From assembly GCA_964570285.1 (NCBI GenBank), contig CAZMXP010000023.1:1-64000 (forward strand): a DNA stretch of 64,000 nt, written 5' to 3'. Made by a program: the position numbers and the translations under genes. This document shows, one piece after another, positions 56,424 through 63,765 of this stretch. The stretch comes from CAZMXP01 sp964570285 (GTDB lineage Bacteria > Planctomycetota > PLA2). How positions within the stretch are numbered: the stretch's first letter is position 1; the number at the start of each line of letters is the position of its first letter. Under the pieces are notes generated by a model. The model saw nothing but the letters and a program-made list of their open reading frames with translations. It made no database searches and had not been told where the DNA came from.

Positions 56424-57968
56424 TCAACGCCTCCGCGCGCGCTCCCACCAGCGCGGCCGCACGGATGCCGCGCCCGTCGGGGCGCGCCGGGGCTTCGGCA
56501 TGGCCGAGGCGTGCCGCGCGGGCCCGGCAAGCAGCGCCAGCTCGACCGCGCCGGCGAGCGCGTCCACGAGGTCGTCGTGGGCCCCCGTCGGGAACATCAG
56601 CGCCTCGGCCGCGAGCTCCCGGTGCGAGCGCCCGTCGATGCGGACCTGCCCGAGGCGCAGCCGCGGCTCGACGCCCTCCTGGATGCGCACCTCCTTGCGC
56701 GTGCGCGGCTGGACCCGCCGCTGCGAAAGCTGCCAGTCGATCTTCCGCAGCTCGTCCTGCACGAGCTGCGGCATCGCACCGTCGCCGACCGCCTCGACCG
56801 CGAGCGAATGCACGCCCACCTCGCGGCAGCGCGCCGCGCACCACTCCGCCTGCCGCTGCGGCGCCGCCCGGAGGCGGCCGCTGAAGACCAGGTCCCAGCA
56901 TCCGTCCGACGGGTGGCGCCCGAGGACGCACAGCGCCGCCCAGTCGGGATCGCCGCGCCGCGCCATCCGCGGGTCGCCGCTCGGGTCGAAGTACCCGACC
57001 TTGCGGCCGTACTCCTCCCACGGCAGCGGCGCCGGGCCCCGGAACAGTTCCGGCGAGAAGCAGTGCGCGGTGTCGGAGGCGAAGCGGTTGCCGAGGGCGC
57101 GCGACGCATTGATGGGCCCGAGCCCCCCCGCGCGCGCCGCGAGGTAGTCGGGAGCGTAGACGTTGGCGATGTCGCCCGTCGCCACGACATCGCCGCCGAC
57201 GAGGATCTCCCAGCGCATCACGTCGTAGGGATCCTCCGCGCGCACCACGAGCCACGCCCACCCGCTCGACGGGTCCGCGATCGTCTTCGCCGCGGCGTCC
57301 TCGACGTGGTAGGCGGTCTGGATCCACACGACGAGCGGCTTCCGGTCCCCGATCGCCATCGTGCGCGACATCCAGATCCCGCGCAAAGCCTCGTACACGC
57401 GCACCCGCTCGCCGGGGTTCAGGATCGAGTTCTTCTGGTCGACGATGTCGTCGAGGAAGAGCACGTTCACGCGCGCGCCCGTGCCCGTCGTCACGCCCGA
57501 GCACCCGAGCGTCGGGTCCTTGGAGATGCCCGGGCGCACGAGCGTGAACTCGCTCTCGCCCTCCTCGCCCTTCAGGAACCGCACGTGCGGGAACACGCGC
57601 CGGTACGCGGGCAGCCCCATGAAGGCGCGGATCGCGCCGGCCCGCTCGAGCGCGCCCGACTCCGCCGACGTCACCACGCGCACCAGCGCGTTCGGGTCGC
57701 GCCCGATCTCCCACGCCGCGCGCAGCTCGACCTGCGTCGTCTTCCCGTGCCCCGCCGGGCACATGATCCCGGCGTACCAGCCGCGCTCGTGCGCCCACGC
57801 GACGAACCGCCAGAGGAACCGGTGCAGCGCCCGCTGCTCGAGCGGCCGACCCTCGTTGTCGACGCCCACGTACTCGCAGAACGCGTCGAAGTCGTCCCGG
57901 GCGGCACCGATCGCGAGGCCGTGCGCGTCGCGGTACTCGTCCTCCGCCATCGCGCGCGAGTCTTGCAT
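56424..57968 (-). CDS. Terminase large subunit
   Basis: The 514-residue packaging motor. The ATPase has Walker A CPAGHGKTT at residues 70-78, Walker B VLFLDD at 169-174 and a motif III-like VVWIQTAYH near 210. The nuclease domain has GYFDPSGDPRMARRGDPDW near 315 (first acidic residue), LAVEAVGDG and HDDLVDALAGAVELA near 475. All expected residues are seen. GTG/ATG context and the gap upstream suggest it heads the structural operon. Confidence 0.92.
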   Translation of the reverse strand: MQDSRAMAEDEYRDAHGLAIGAARDDFDAFCEYVGVDNEGRPLEQRALHRFLWRFVAWAHERGWYAGIMCPAGHGKTTQVELRAAWEIGRDPNALVRVVTSAESGALERAGAIRAFMGLPAYRRVFPHVRFLKGEEGESEFTLVRPGISKDPTLGCSGVTTGTGARVNVLFLDDIVDQKNSILNPGERVRVYEALRGIWMSRTMAIGDRKPLVVWIQTAYHVEDAAAKTIADPSSGWAWLVVRAEDPYDVMRWEILVGGDVVATGDIANVYAPDYLAARAGGLGPINASRALGNRFASDTAHCFSPELFRGPAPLPWEEYGRKVGYFDPSGDPRMARRGDPDWAALCVLGRHPSDGCWDLVFSGRLRAAPQRQAEWCAARCREVGVHSLAVEAVGDGAMPQLVQDELRKIDWQLSQRRVQPRTRKEVRIQEGVEPRLRLGQVRIDGRSHRELAAEALMFPTGAHDDLVDALAGAVELALLAGPARHASAMPKPRRAPTGAASVRPRWWERARRR

Positions 57969-58000
57969 CGCGCGCGCGCTACCCTAGCCTCGGGAGAGCG

Positions 58001-58040
58001 CGGCCGCCGGGATCCCGTGACAAGGTCCCCCCGGCGGCCG
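58001..58040. repeat. 11-bp perfect inverted repeat between divergent genes
   Basis: CGGCCGCCGGG (58001-58011) is exactly complementary to CCCGGCGGCCG (58030-58040), loop 18 bases. It is in the 99-base gap between the terminase (reverse) and the forward gene at 58068. It could be a hairpin terminator for transcription coming from the right, an operator, or a packaging signal. Confidence 0.5.
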
Positions 58041-58067
58041 GCGTGCGCGGGCAAAGGAAAGTGTCCC

Positions 58068-58583
58068 ATGCTCGCGCACGCACTCCTAGCCAAATCCGCC
58101 GCGCCCAAGCGCCGGCACCGGGCCGACTACGCCTCCCCGGTCCCCCCGCACCTCCGCCTCCTCCGCGATCCCCTCGGCGATCCCGACACCGAGCACGCGC
58201 GCTGGATCTCCGCGCTCGTCGCGCGCTTCGGCGACGACATCGAGCACTGGGGACACATCACCGTCGTCCGCCTCGGCCGCGACCTTGCCCGTATCGAGGT
58301 CAACGCGCGCGTGAAGGCCTTTCCCGCCTCCAAACTCGTCCTGCACGCCGCCCGCACGCGATGGGGCGTGCAGAAACACGAGCACTTCTGGACCGTCTAC
58401 CGCGACGCCTCGAGGTGCGCCCGCTGGATCCGCGGCGGCACCCGCATCGCCTGCGTCCCCACCCTCGCCGAGGTCGAGATCGTCGCCGGCGAGACCGCCC
58501 CCGTCCTCCCCCCCCCGGGCTCCGGATGGACACTCGCCGAGTGGCGCGCCGCAAGAACCTCCGGACGACCCGGCCCCACCTGA
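58068..58583 (+). CDS. Lone forward gene in the late region, unknown function
   Basis: A 171-residue protein with AAAGGAAA before its ATG. The middle (ISALVARFGDDIEHWGHITV, IEVNARVKAFPASKLVLHAA) is alpha/beta with strong codon bias, and the end is Pro-rich. It is the only forward gene among the reverse late genes, which marks it as a moron with its own transcription. No family recognised. Confidence 0.6.
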   Translation: MLAHALLAKSAAPKRRHRADYASPVPPHLRLLRDPLGDPDTEHARWISALVARFGDDIEHWGHITVVRLGRDLARIEVNARVKAFPASKLVLHAARTRWGVQKHEHFWTVYRDASRCARWIRGGTRIACVPTLAEVEIVAGETAPVLPPPGSGWTLAEWRAARTSGRPGPT

Positions 58584-58628
58584 CCTTGCGCACCTTGCGC
58601 GCCGATGGCGCAAAATCCCCCCGCACCG

Positions 58629-59300
58629 CTACGACGCGCGCCGCCCAGCCGTCCCCAGCATCCTGAACACGCCCTCCCGACGCCACGCCCGCCCCGTCCG
58701 CGCGCTCGCCCCCAGCACCCTAGCCACGTACCCGTAGCTCCTCCCCTCGCCCACAAGCCGCCGCGCCTCCCGCAGCTGCGCCTGCTCCGCCTCCACCTCG
58801 ACAAGCCGCCCCCCCTCGAACGCGAAACCGAACGGCGGCACGCCGCTGATCCGCTCCCCGCGGCACCGTTTCACGTGAAGCGCCGCCCGAGTCCTCATCG
58901 CGATCTGCGCGCGCTCGAACTCCGAGACCGCGTCCAGCACCCGCCGCAACAGCACGTCCGCCGCACCGTCCCCGTTGCCGTTCCCGTCCGCACACAACAC
59001 CCTGGCCCCGCGCCTCTCCGCGTCGCGCTCCACCAGCAGGGCCACCAGCGGATCCCGCGCGATCCTGTCCCGCTTCGCCACCACCAGCGCACCCCCGCGC
59101 CTCAACGCCGCCAACGCCCCAAGAAGGCCCGGACGACGGTCCAAGGGCGCCGCCCCGGACACCCCGTCGTCCACATGCTCCCCCACGAGCTCGACCCCCT
59201 CGCGCGCACAGTACCCGCGCACCGCCTCCCGCTGCGCCTCGACCCCAAGCGCCTGGTCGTCCGTCGACACGCGCAGGTAGGCAACACCGCTGACGGTCAC
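58629..59300 (-). CDS. Small serine recombinase (resolvase/invertase type)
   Basis: A 223-residue serine recombinase. The catalytic domain has the nucleophile in AYLRVSTDDQALG near residue 11, then ALVVAKRDRIARDPL with the arginines, and FERAQIAMRTRAAL in the long helix. The C-terminal part (about 150-223) holds RISGVPPFGF and an HTH-like RSYGYVARVLGASARTGRAW. Such enzymes resolve dimers or invert DNA. The phage also has a tyrosine integrase, so this one may serve another step. GTG start with GTGA overlap. Confidence 0.85.
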   Translation of the reverse strand: MTVSGVAYLRVSTDDQALGVEAQREAVRGYCAREGVELVGEHVDDGVSGAAPLDRRPGLLGALAALRRGGALVVAKRDRIARDPLVALLVERDAERRGARVLCADGNGNGDGAADVLLRRVLDAVSEFERAQIAMRTRAALHVKRCRGERISGVPPFGFAFEGGRLVEVEAEQAQLREARRLVGEGRSYGYVARVLGASARTGRAWRREGVFRMLGTAGRRAS

Positions 59301-59524
59301 TTGATCCCCCTCCTGTCGGCGTCCTGCTTCAGCAGCGCCCGGACGTAGGCGCTCACCGGCTGCCCGATGGTCGCCCCCGTCTGGTCCGCGATCTCGTCGG
59401 CCCACGCCTGCGCGCACCGCTTGAGGAGCTTGTGCTGCGCCTCGCTGTCGAGCGTGACGATCACCTGCTTGTACCGGGAACCGCCCGACTTCCGCATCGC
59501 GGCAATATTACTGCAATCACCCAT
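59297..59524 (-). CDS. Small DNA-binding-like protein (ribbon-helix-helix style)
   Basis: A 75-residue protein with RYKQVIVTLDSEAQHKLLKRC (strand then helix) and ISAYVRALL-like QPVSAYVRALLKQDADRR at the end. A short strand followed by two helices is the plan of ribbon-helix-helix regulators. It precedes the recombinase gene and may control it. Start ATG at 59524 or a later ATG 11 codons in. Confidence 0.5.
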   Translation of the reverse strand: MGDCSNIAAMRKSGGSRYKQVIVTLDSEAQHKLLKRCAQAWADEIADQTGATIGQPVSAYVRALLKQDADRRGIK

Positions 59525-59814
59525 CACCCGCCCCCCGTATCGATGGTCACCCGCGCGCTCCCATTCCCGCCGGACTCGACGCCGATCGTGATCCGGCTGT
59601 CCGCACGCAGGGCCCCAACACGCGCGCGACCGACGGCCAGCAGACCCTCCAGCCCGCGGGCGACGATCCGCGCCCTGGCCTCCGGGAAGTCGGCGGCCAC
59701 GGACCCGCCGCGGGCAGCCTCGAGGAGAGCAAGGGCGTCTTCGATGGGGGGGCGGCCCAGGTCGCAGACCTGGACCAGGCGGGGAGGGCTCGGTGGGGCG
59801 GCCATGAGGTTCAC
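59524..59814 (-). CDS. Small phage protein of unknown function
   Basis: A 96-residue protein, helical in the middle (IEDALALLEAARGGSVAADF, RIVARGLEGLLAVGRARV) and strand-rich at the Gly end. It links the sigma factor gene with the ribbon-helix-helix gene. Start GTG at 59814 or ATG at 59805. Confidence 0.5.
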   Translation of the reverse strand: MNLMAAPPSPPRLVQVCDLGRPPIEDALALLEAARGGSVAADFPEARARIVARGLEGLLAVGRARVGALRADSRITIGVESGGNGSARVTIDTGGG

Positions 59815-59844
59815 ACCATTAGAGACGCGGGAGGGTGTCAGGCC

Positions 59845-60333
59845 CTACCCCTGCCGGGCCTTCAGGGCCTCCCGAAACCTCCGGATCCGCTGCTTGACCG
59901 CGTTCTCGGTGAGCCCGAACAACCCGGCGACCTCCGCTTGGGACATCCCGCCGACGTAGTGCATCATCACGATGTCCCGGATTTCGTCCCGCAGGGCCGG
60001 CTTGAACGCCTCAAGGGCGCTCTCGATCTCCTTCGAGGCCGCAAGCGCCCCCGCCTCACTCCCTTCCGTCGCCTGCTGGGCGGCGGGCTCCACCGTCAAC
60101 CCGATGTGCTTGGCCGCCCCGCGCCCGCGGATGACGTCGAACGCGGCCATCCTGACCGCGACCACGAGATAGGTCCTGCCCTCGGCCACGTCCAAGGGCG
60201 CCTCGCGGGAGAGCAGCTTGAGCGCAACCTGCTGCACCAGATCCTCGCCGCCTCCCTTGACCATGCGATCCGCGAAGCGGATCAGTTCGGCACCCATCGT
60301 TCCGAGCAGTTCAACCAGTTCCCTTGCGTTCAT
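59845..60333 (-). CDS. Phage-encoded ECF-type sigma factor
   Basis: A 162-residue protein with sigma region 2 (about 28-80: EDLVQQVALKLLSREAPLD, then RTYLVVAVRMAAFDVIRGRG) and region 4 (about 108-160: RDEIRDIVMMHYVGGMSQ, then EVAGLFGLTENAVKQRIRRF), joined by an Ala-rich linker. That is the two-domain plan of ECF sigma factors. It lies between the terminase genes and has its own promoter, so it may direct host polymerase to late or self promoters. No anti-sigma gene is recognised. Confidence 0.82.
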   Translation of the reverse strand: MNARELVELLGTMGAELIRFADRMVKGGGEDLVQQVALKLLSREAPLDVAEGRTYLVVAVRMAAFDVIRGRGAAKHIGLTVEPAAQQATEGSEAGALAASKEIESALEAFKPALRDEIRDIVMMHYVGGMSQAEVAGLFGLTENAVKQRIRRFREALKARQG

Positions 60334-60339
60334 GCTATT

Positions 60340-60367
60340 AGTCTACGATTAAAGCACGATTACACAA
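60340..60367 (-). promoter_or_regulatory. Promoter of the sigma-factor gene with 11-bp direct repeat
   Basis: On the reverse strand TTGTGT (60362-60367), a 16-bp spacer and TAGACT (60340-60345) lie 7 bases before the ATG. TAATCGT occurs twice, 11 bases apart (forward ACGATTA at 60345 and 60356), within the spacer: either regulator half-sites or a sigma-specific element. A T8 run on the forward strand (about 60392) follows at the other side of the gap. Confidence 0.5.
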
Positions 60368-60454
60368 GGGGATTCGGCGGGCGCCTCCGATTTTTTTTCG
60401 CGAAGGGAAGGGGGTTGTGTGGAGGTCCCGACCCCGCCCCAGAACCGACCCCCC

Positions 60455-61054
60455 CTACCCCTCGCGCGCCCCTGGCTGCCCGCCCTGTTGCGCGTCCCTT
60501 CGGTCGCCTAACGCGTTGGCAAGCTCCGGGAGCGCCGGGACAACATCGATCACCAGCGCCGGTCCCTCGAGGAACCCTGCGCGCTCCGAATTCGGGAGCT
60601 TCGCTATAAGCACGCGAATCGCCCGTTTGATGGCTTCTACGCCATCCGCGGTTGTCGGCTGCGGCAGCGGGGCGGTTGCGTGTATATGCAAGTGTCGGTG
60701 CTCCGAGCGCGTCATCGCGAGCTTCCCGCGGATGCGCGCATCGAGCTGCGCGGCCTTGATCCGCGCGTGCCCGTCGTTCGCGTCGGTCATCACCTCGCGA
60801 ATCGCGTCCTCGCTGATGTCGTCCAGTGGTCGGGTCCAGCGCTCGACGACTTCGAGCACCTTGACGTTCTTGAGAAGTCGCGATCCGGTCTGTGCGAGGG
60901 TGACGTCGTTGCCGGTGTATCCGGCCTCCTGGGCGGCCCTGGTGGCGTTGCCTCCGTTCTTGACGTAGGCGACGGCGAACTTCCACTGCTTGAGGTTGGC
61001 GCGGTGTGCGGCGCCGGTCTTGCTGATCTTCTTCTTGCAGTGGGGGCACTTCAC
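60455..61054 (-). CDS. Terminase small subunit
   Basis: A 199-residue protein. After a short CPHC start, LKQWKFAVAYVKNGGNATRA and AQEAGYTGNDVTLAQTGSRL make the N-terminal HTH typical of small terminases (ATxAAxxAGY pattern). A coiled-coil middle (DAIREVMTDANDGHARIKAA) and a flexible C-terminal half follow. It would bind the packaging site and feed DNA to the large subunit. It is about 2.5 kb from the large-subunit gene, separated by the sigma and recombinase genes, which is uncommon. Confidence 0.82.
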   Translation of the reverse strand: MKCPHCKKKISKTGAAHRANLKQWKFAVAYVKNGGNATRAAQEAGYTGNDVTLAQTGSRLLKNVKVLEVVERWTRPLDDISEDAIREVMTDANDGHARIKAAQLDARIRGKLAMTRSEHRHLHIHATAPLPQPTTADGVEAIKRAIRVLIAKLPNSERAGFLEGPALVIDVVPALPELANALGDRRDAQQGGQPGAREG

Positions 61055-61218
61055 TGTGGTCTCCGTTGTTGCCGTCGTTCGAGGTCGATGATGTCACGGG
61101 CTTCGAGGTAGCCGTTCCTGACGGCGGCCTTGATGAGCAGGTAGGCGATCACGAGGGAGATTCCGTAGCCGATGAGGCTGGCGATGACGACGAGGGCGAG
61201 TTGGTTCTTGGTGTCCAT
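61051..61218 (-). CDS. 55-residue membrane protein
   Basis: It has one transmembrane helix (about residues 7-29: LALVVIASLIGYGISLVIAY) and an Arg/Gln-rich tail. ATG at 61218 is preferred because longer frames would run into the repeat region upstream. It overlaps the small terminase start by ATGA. Confidence 0.6.
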   Translation of the reverse strand: MDTKNQLALVVIASLIGYGISLVIAYLLIKAAVRNGYLEARDIIDLERRQQRRPQ

Positions 61219-61240
61219 CCTTGGATCGTATGGCGCGGTC

Positions 61241-61410
61241 GAATTGGCCACCATCCCTATTGGCCAATGCGGGGGGCGCACGCTGTTCGAATTGGCCAAA
61301 GGGGGGAGGGGGTATCCCTTTAGGGATACCCCCCCCTTGGCCAATTCGATGTGCGGTGGGGGTGGCCAATGAGCTTTGGCCAGTAGTCGGCCAATTCGTG
61401 GCCAATTCAA
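61241..61410. repeat. TTGGCCAA repeat array around a 58-bp palindrome
   Basis: Eight GGCCA-containing sites lie within 170 bp. Those at 61245, 61260 and 61292 read AATTGGCCA on the forward strand (61260 being the full TTGGCCAA palindrome); those at 61337, 61363, 61375, 61389 and 61399 read mostly in the opposite sense (GGCCAATTC, with 61375 being TTTGGCCAG). The sites at 61292 and 61337 belong to a near-perfect inverted repeat (about 61289-61348) whose centre is GGTATCCCT-TT-AGGGATACC (61311-61330). The region is non-coding, AT-rich at the sites and flanked by the helicase and small terminase genes: a candidate origin or packaging site. Confidence 0.75.
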
Positions 61411-61419
61411 CCATAGGTT

Positions 61420-62892
61420 TCATGTGGAACCGAGGTCCGTTCTGCTGAAGGCCGTGGCGTGGCCCTTCCGGTTGCGTACGGCGACCGAGATCTCCCCGTT
61501 GGAGGCGCGCTCCTCCAGTGCGACGATCAGGCGGCGGACCGTGCGTGGGGAGACCCCTACCGCGGTGGCGATCTCCTCCCTCGTGATGAGGCCGGGCGCG
61601 GTGAGGATGGCTTCGACGGCCTCGTCGACGGTATCGGGTGCGCAGGTCCATCCGCGCTTCCCCTTCTCGGCGACGTGGACGGCGGTGAGGGTGTCGCCGT
61701 CGATCGCGACGATGCTGGCGGGGGAGGGTTTGGCGCCTCGGATTTTGACGACGGTGACCTCGCGGCGCCCGTTCTCGCGGTCCTCGCCCTCGAAGCCGAT
61801 GTGGACGGCGGAGTCGGCCATGGAGATCCACTCGTGGGCGCCGTAGAGGCGGTCGGCGACGCTGGCCTCGTCGCCCTTGGAGCCCTCCTTGCGGGTGTGG
61901 GCGAGGACGATCCAGCTGGTGCCGAGCTCCTTGCTGATGCGCTTGAGGCCCTCCATGACGGACGTGGCGCATTCGGAGTCCTTGAGGTCGCCGCCGGCGA
62001 GGGACATGAGGTTGTCGAGGATGGCGACCTGCGATCCCGTCGAGGCGATGGCTTCGCGGTACCAGGCGAGTCCTTGGCTCGTGCCGAGGTGGTGTCGTCC
62101 GGGCTGGGCGAAGACGTCGCAGTAGCGGAAGGTCGGCGGCGGGGAGCCGTCGGCGATCTGGGCCTCGACGGTGGCGCGGAGTTCGAGTTCGTCGTTCTCG
62201 CCCATGAAGAGCAGCACCTTGCGGGCGGCACCGCGCACCTTGTGGCCGAGGACGTCGCCCTCGCCGCGGGCGATCGCGAGGGCCATTTGCGTGGCGAGGA
62301 GGCTCTTGCCGGTGTAGCTCGTGCCGTAGAGGAGCATCGTCTTCGCCTCCTGCAGCCAGCCCTCGAGGATCCACTGGCGCGGGGCGAGGTCCTTGGCGAG
62401 CAGGTCGGCGACGCTCGGGCAGTCGGGGGATTTCGCGGCGCCGTCCGTGCCGCGCTCCCGGACCTCGTGCACGAGCTCCTCGAGCGCGTCGCCGGGATCC
62501 CCCTCGTAGGCGCGTTCGGCGATCTCGGCGGCGGCGTGGATGGCGTGCCGGCGTTTGGCGTAGCCGGAGACGATGCGCGCGTACTCGGGGAGGTGGGCGG
62601 CGCTCGGTACGTGCATGACGAGCCGCTCGAGGTAGTCGTCGCCGCCGACCCTGTCGAGCTCGCCGCGCTGGAGGAGGTCCTCGCGGACGATGGTGGCGTC
62701 CCAGGGGTCGCCCTTGTCGTCGAGCCTGCGGATGCTGGCCCAGATGCGTGCGTGTGCGGTGGAGTAGAGGTCGTGGGGGGAGACGTCGCGGGCGCCCTCG
62801 ATGTCGGCGTCGAGCAGGGCGGCGCCGAGGAGGGACTTCTCGGCGTCCTCGGAGTGGGGGGGCGTCCTCGGCCGGGAGCCGTTGCCGTTCAT
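61420..62892 (-). CDS. DnaB/RepA-like replicative helicase
   Basis: A 490-residue protein with a DnaB N-terminal domain (13-115: SEDAEKSLLGAALLD at its start). A RecA-like ATPase has Walker A GTSYTGKS at 190-197, FMGENDELELRATV, ILDNLMSLAGGDLKDSE (Walker B region near 300) and VLAHTRKEG. A C-terminal winged helix near 420-465 (LITREEIATAVGVSPRTVRR) completes it. It would unwind the phage origin or load host proteins. Start ATG overlaps the GroES-like gene; it ends 10 bases from the TTGGCCAA array. Confidence 0.85.
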   Translation of the reverse strand: MNGNGSRPRTPPHSEDAEKSLLGAALLDADIEGARDVSPHDLYSTAHARIWASIRRLDDKGDPWDATIVREDLLQRGELDRVGGDDYLERLVMHVPSAAHLPEYARIVSGYAKRRHAIHAAAEIAERAYEGDPGDALEELVHEVRERGTDGAAKSPDCPSVADLLAKDLAPRQWILEGWLQEAKTMLLYGTSYTGKSLLATQMALAIARGEGDVLGHKVRGAARKVLLFMGENDELELRATVEAQIADGSPPPTFRYCDVFAQPGRHHLGTSQGLAWYREAIASTGSQVAILDNLMSLAGGDLKDSECATSVMEGLKRISKELGTSWIVLAHTRKEGSKGDEASVADRLYGAHEWISMADSAVHIGFEGEDRENGRREVTVVKIRGAKPSPASIVAIDGDTLTAVHVAEKGKRGWTCAPDTVDEAVEAILTAPGLITREEIATAVGVSPRTVRRLIVALEERASNGEISVAVRNRKGHATAFSRTDLGST

Positions 62893-63239
62893 GCGCGTCG
62901 TACCCTCGCGAGGATGGCCGCGGCGGGGACGACCCAGTGCTCGACGCCATCGACCCTGACCTGCACGTGCCCCGAGTTGATCGCGACGAGCACGATGTCG
63001 CCGCGGGAGAAGCTCGCGACCGTGCGGGGCGCCTTCCACTCCTCCCCGTCGTTGTCGGGCACGAGCGAGGTCGCGCGGGCGAGGACGGGGCTGCTGGCGA
63101 CGGTGGAGGGGGGCACGACGACCTCGGCGATGGTGGCGGCCTCGGCGTGGCGTGGCGCGATGGCGACGTGCGGGATCCCTGCGGCGCCGTCGGGGAGCGG
63201 GCGCACGAGCAGGAGCCCGTCGAAGGTCTCGAGGATCAC
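62889..63239 (-). CDS. GroES-like (Cpn10-fold) protein
   Basis: A 116-residue protein that matches the co-chaperonin layout: an opening strand pair LLLVRPLPDGAAG, a G-x-V-like ATIAEVVVPP segment, a flexible middle, then FSRGDIVLVAINSGHVQVRV and a closing VPAAAILARV (compare VGDIVIF, DGEE and ESDILAIV in GroES). Phages such as T4 carry their own Cpn10 (gp31) for capsid folding. The usual mobile-loop residues cannot be confirmed, so a Cpn10-like fold with another role is possible. GTG start. Confidence 0.6.
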   Translation of the reverse strand: MILETFDGLLLVRPLPDGAAGIPHVAIAPRHAEAATIAEVVVPPSTVASSPVLARATSLVPDNDGEEWKAPRTVASFSRGDIVLVAINSGHVQVRVDGVEHWVVPAAAILARVRRA

Positions 63240-63472
63240 GGCCGGGCCTCCCTTCTCGCCTGCTCCATCTCGCGCGCCGCCTCTTCCTGCGCGATCTCGG
63301 CGCAGCGGCACCAGCCGCGCAGGCTGGCGCAGCCGGCGCACGTGTCGAACTGCCCGTCGTGGCAGATGACGCACCACTGCCCGGTGGGGGAGCGGTAGGT
63401 CATGGAGGGGCAGTCGCCGTTGCGGCAGGGGCGCTTGCCGGGGCGGGTGCGGCAGATCCCGGCGAGGGTCAC
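63236..63472 (-). CDS. Cys-rich zinc-binding-like protein
   Basis: A 78-residue protein with nine cysteines, among them CRNGDC, CVIC, CAGC and CRC. Two zinc sites are likely. GTG at 63472 overlaps the upstream stop (GTGA), favoured over a longer TTG start. Unknown function. Confidence 0.6.
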   Translation of the reverse strand: MTLAGICRTRPGKRPCRNGDCPSMTYRSPTGQWCVICHDGQFDTCAGCASLRGWCRCAEIAQEEAAREMEQARREARP

Positions 63473-63765
63473 GAGGCCCTCCGTCGCGCATCCCAAGCGC
63501 GCCAGTAGGCACGGAGCCGCCCGCGGTTCTTCGCGTAGTACTCGCGGTGGTAGCCGGGGCGATGGCCCGTGCCGCGACCCGGGTTGCGGGCGCGCCAGCG
63601 TGCGGAGGCCTCGGCGCGGGTGCGGCGGTGCCGCACGGACTCCGCGCGGCGCTTGCAGCGTGCCGAGCAGTAGAGCCTCGCCTGCCCCCGGACGGGGGGC
63701 GCGTCGGCCCCGCAGGTCGCGCAGGCGGGGGCGTCGACGGGGCCGACGTAGACGGCGCTACGCAT
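63469..63765 (-). CDS. Zinc-finger protein with basic tail
   Basis: A 98-residue protein: CATCGADA near residue 15 and CSARCKRRAES near 33 form a four-cysteine finger, then a long Arg/Tyr-rich tail (YHREYYAKNRGRLRAYWRAW) suited to nucleic acid binding. It resembles the small zinc proteins near phage HNH nucleases, but no HNH motif is visible. Confidence 0.55.
   Translation of the reverse strand: MRSAVYVGPVDAPACATCGADAPPVRGQARLYCSARCKRRAESVRHRRTRAEASARWRARNPGRGTGHRPGYHREYYAKNRGRLRAYWRAWDARRRAS

Noticed and set aside
54483..58583. Long forward frames across portal and terminase genes
   Set aside because: Only the last part (from 58068) has independent coding character and a ribosome site; the rest is antisense to genes with clear motifs.
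61219..61410. N-terminal extension of the 55-residue membrane protein through the TTGGCCAA region
   Set aside because: The extension only translates the repeats and has no ribosome site; the region is better explained as a DNA signal.
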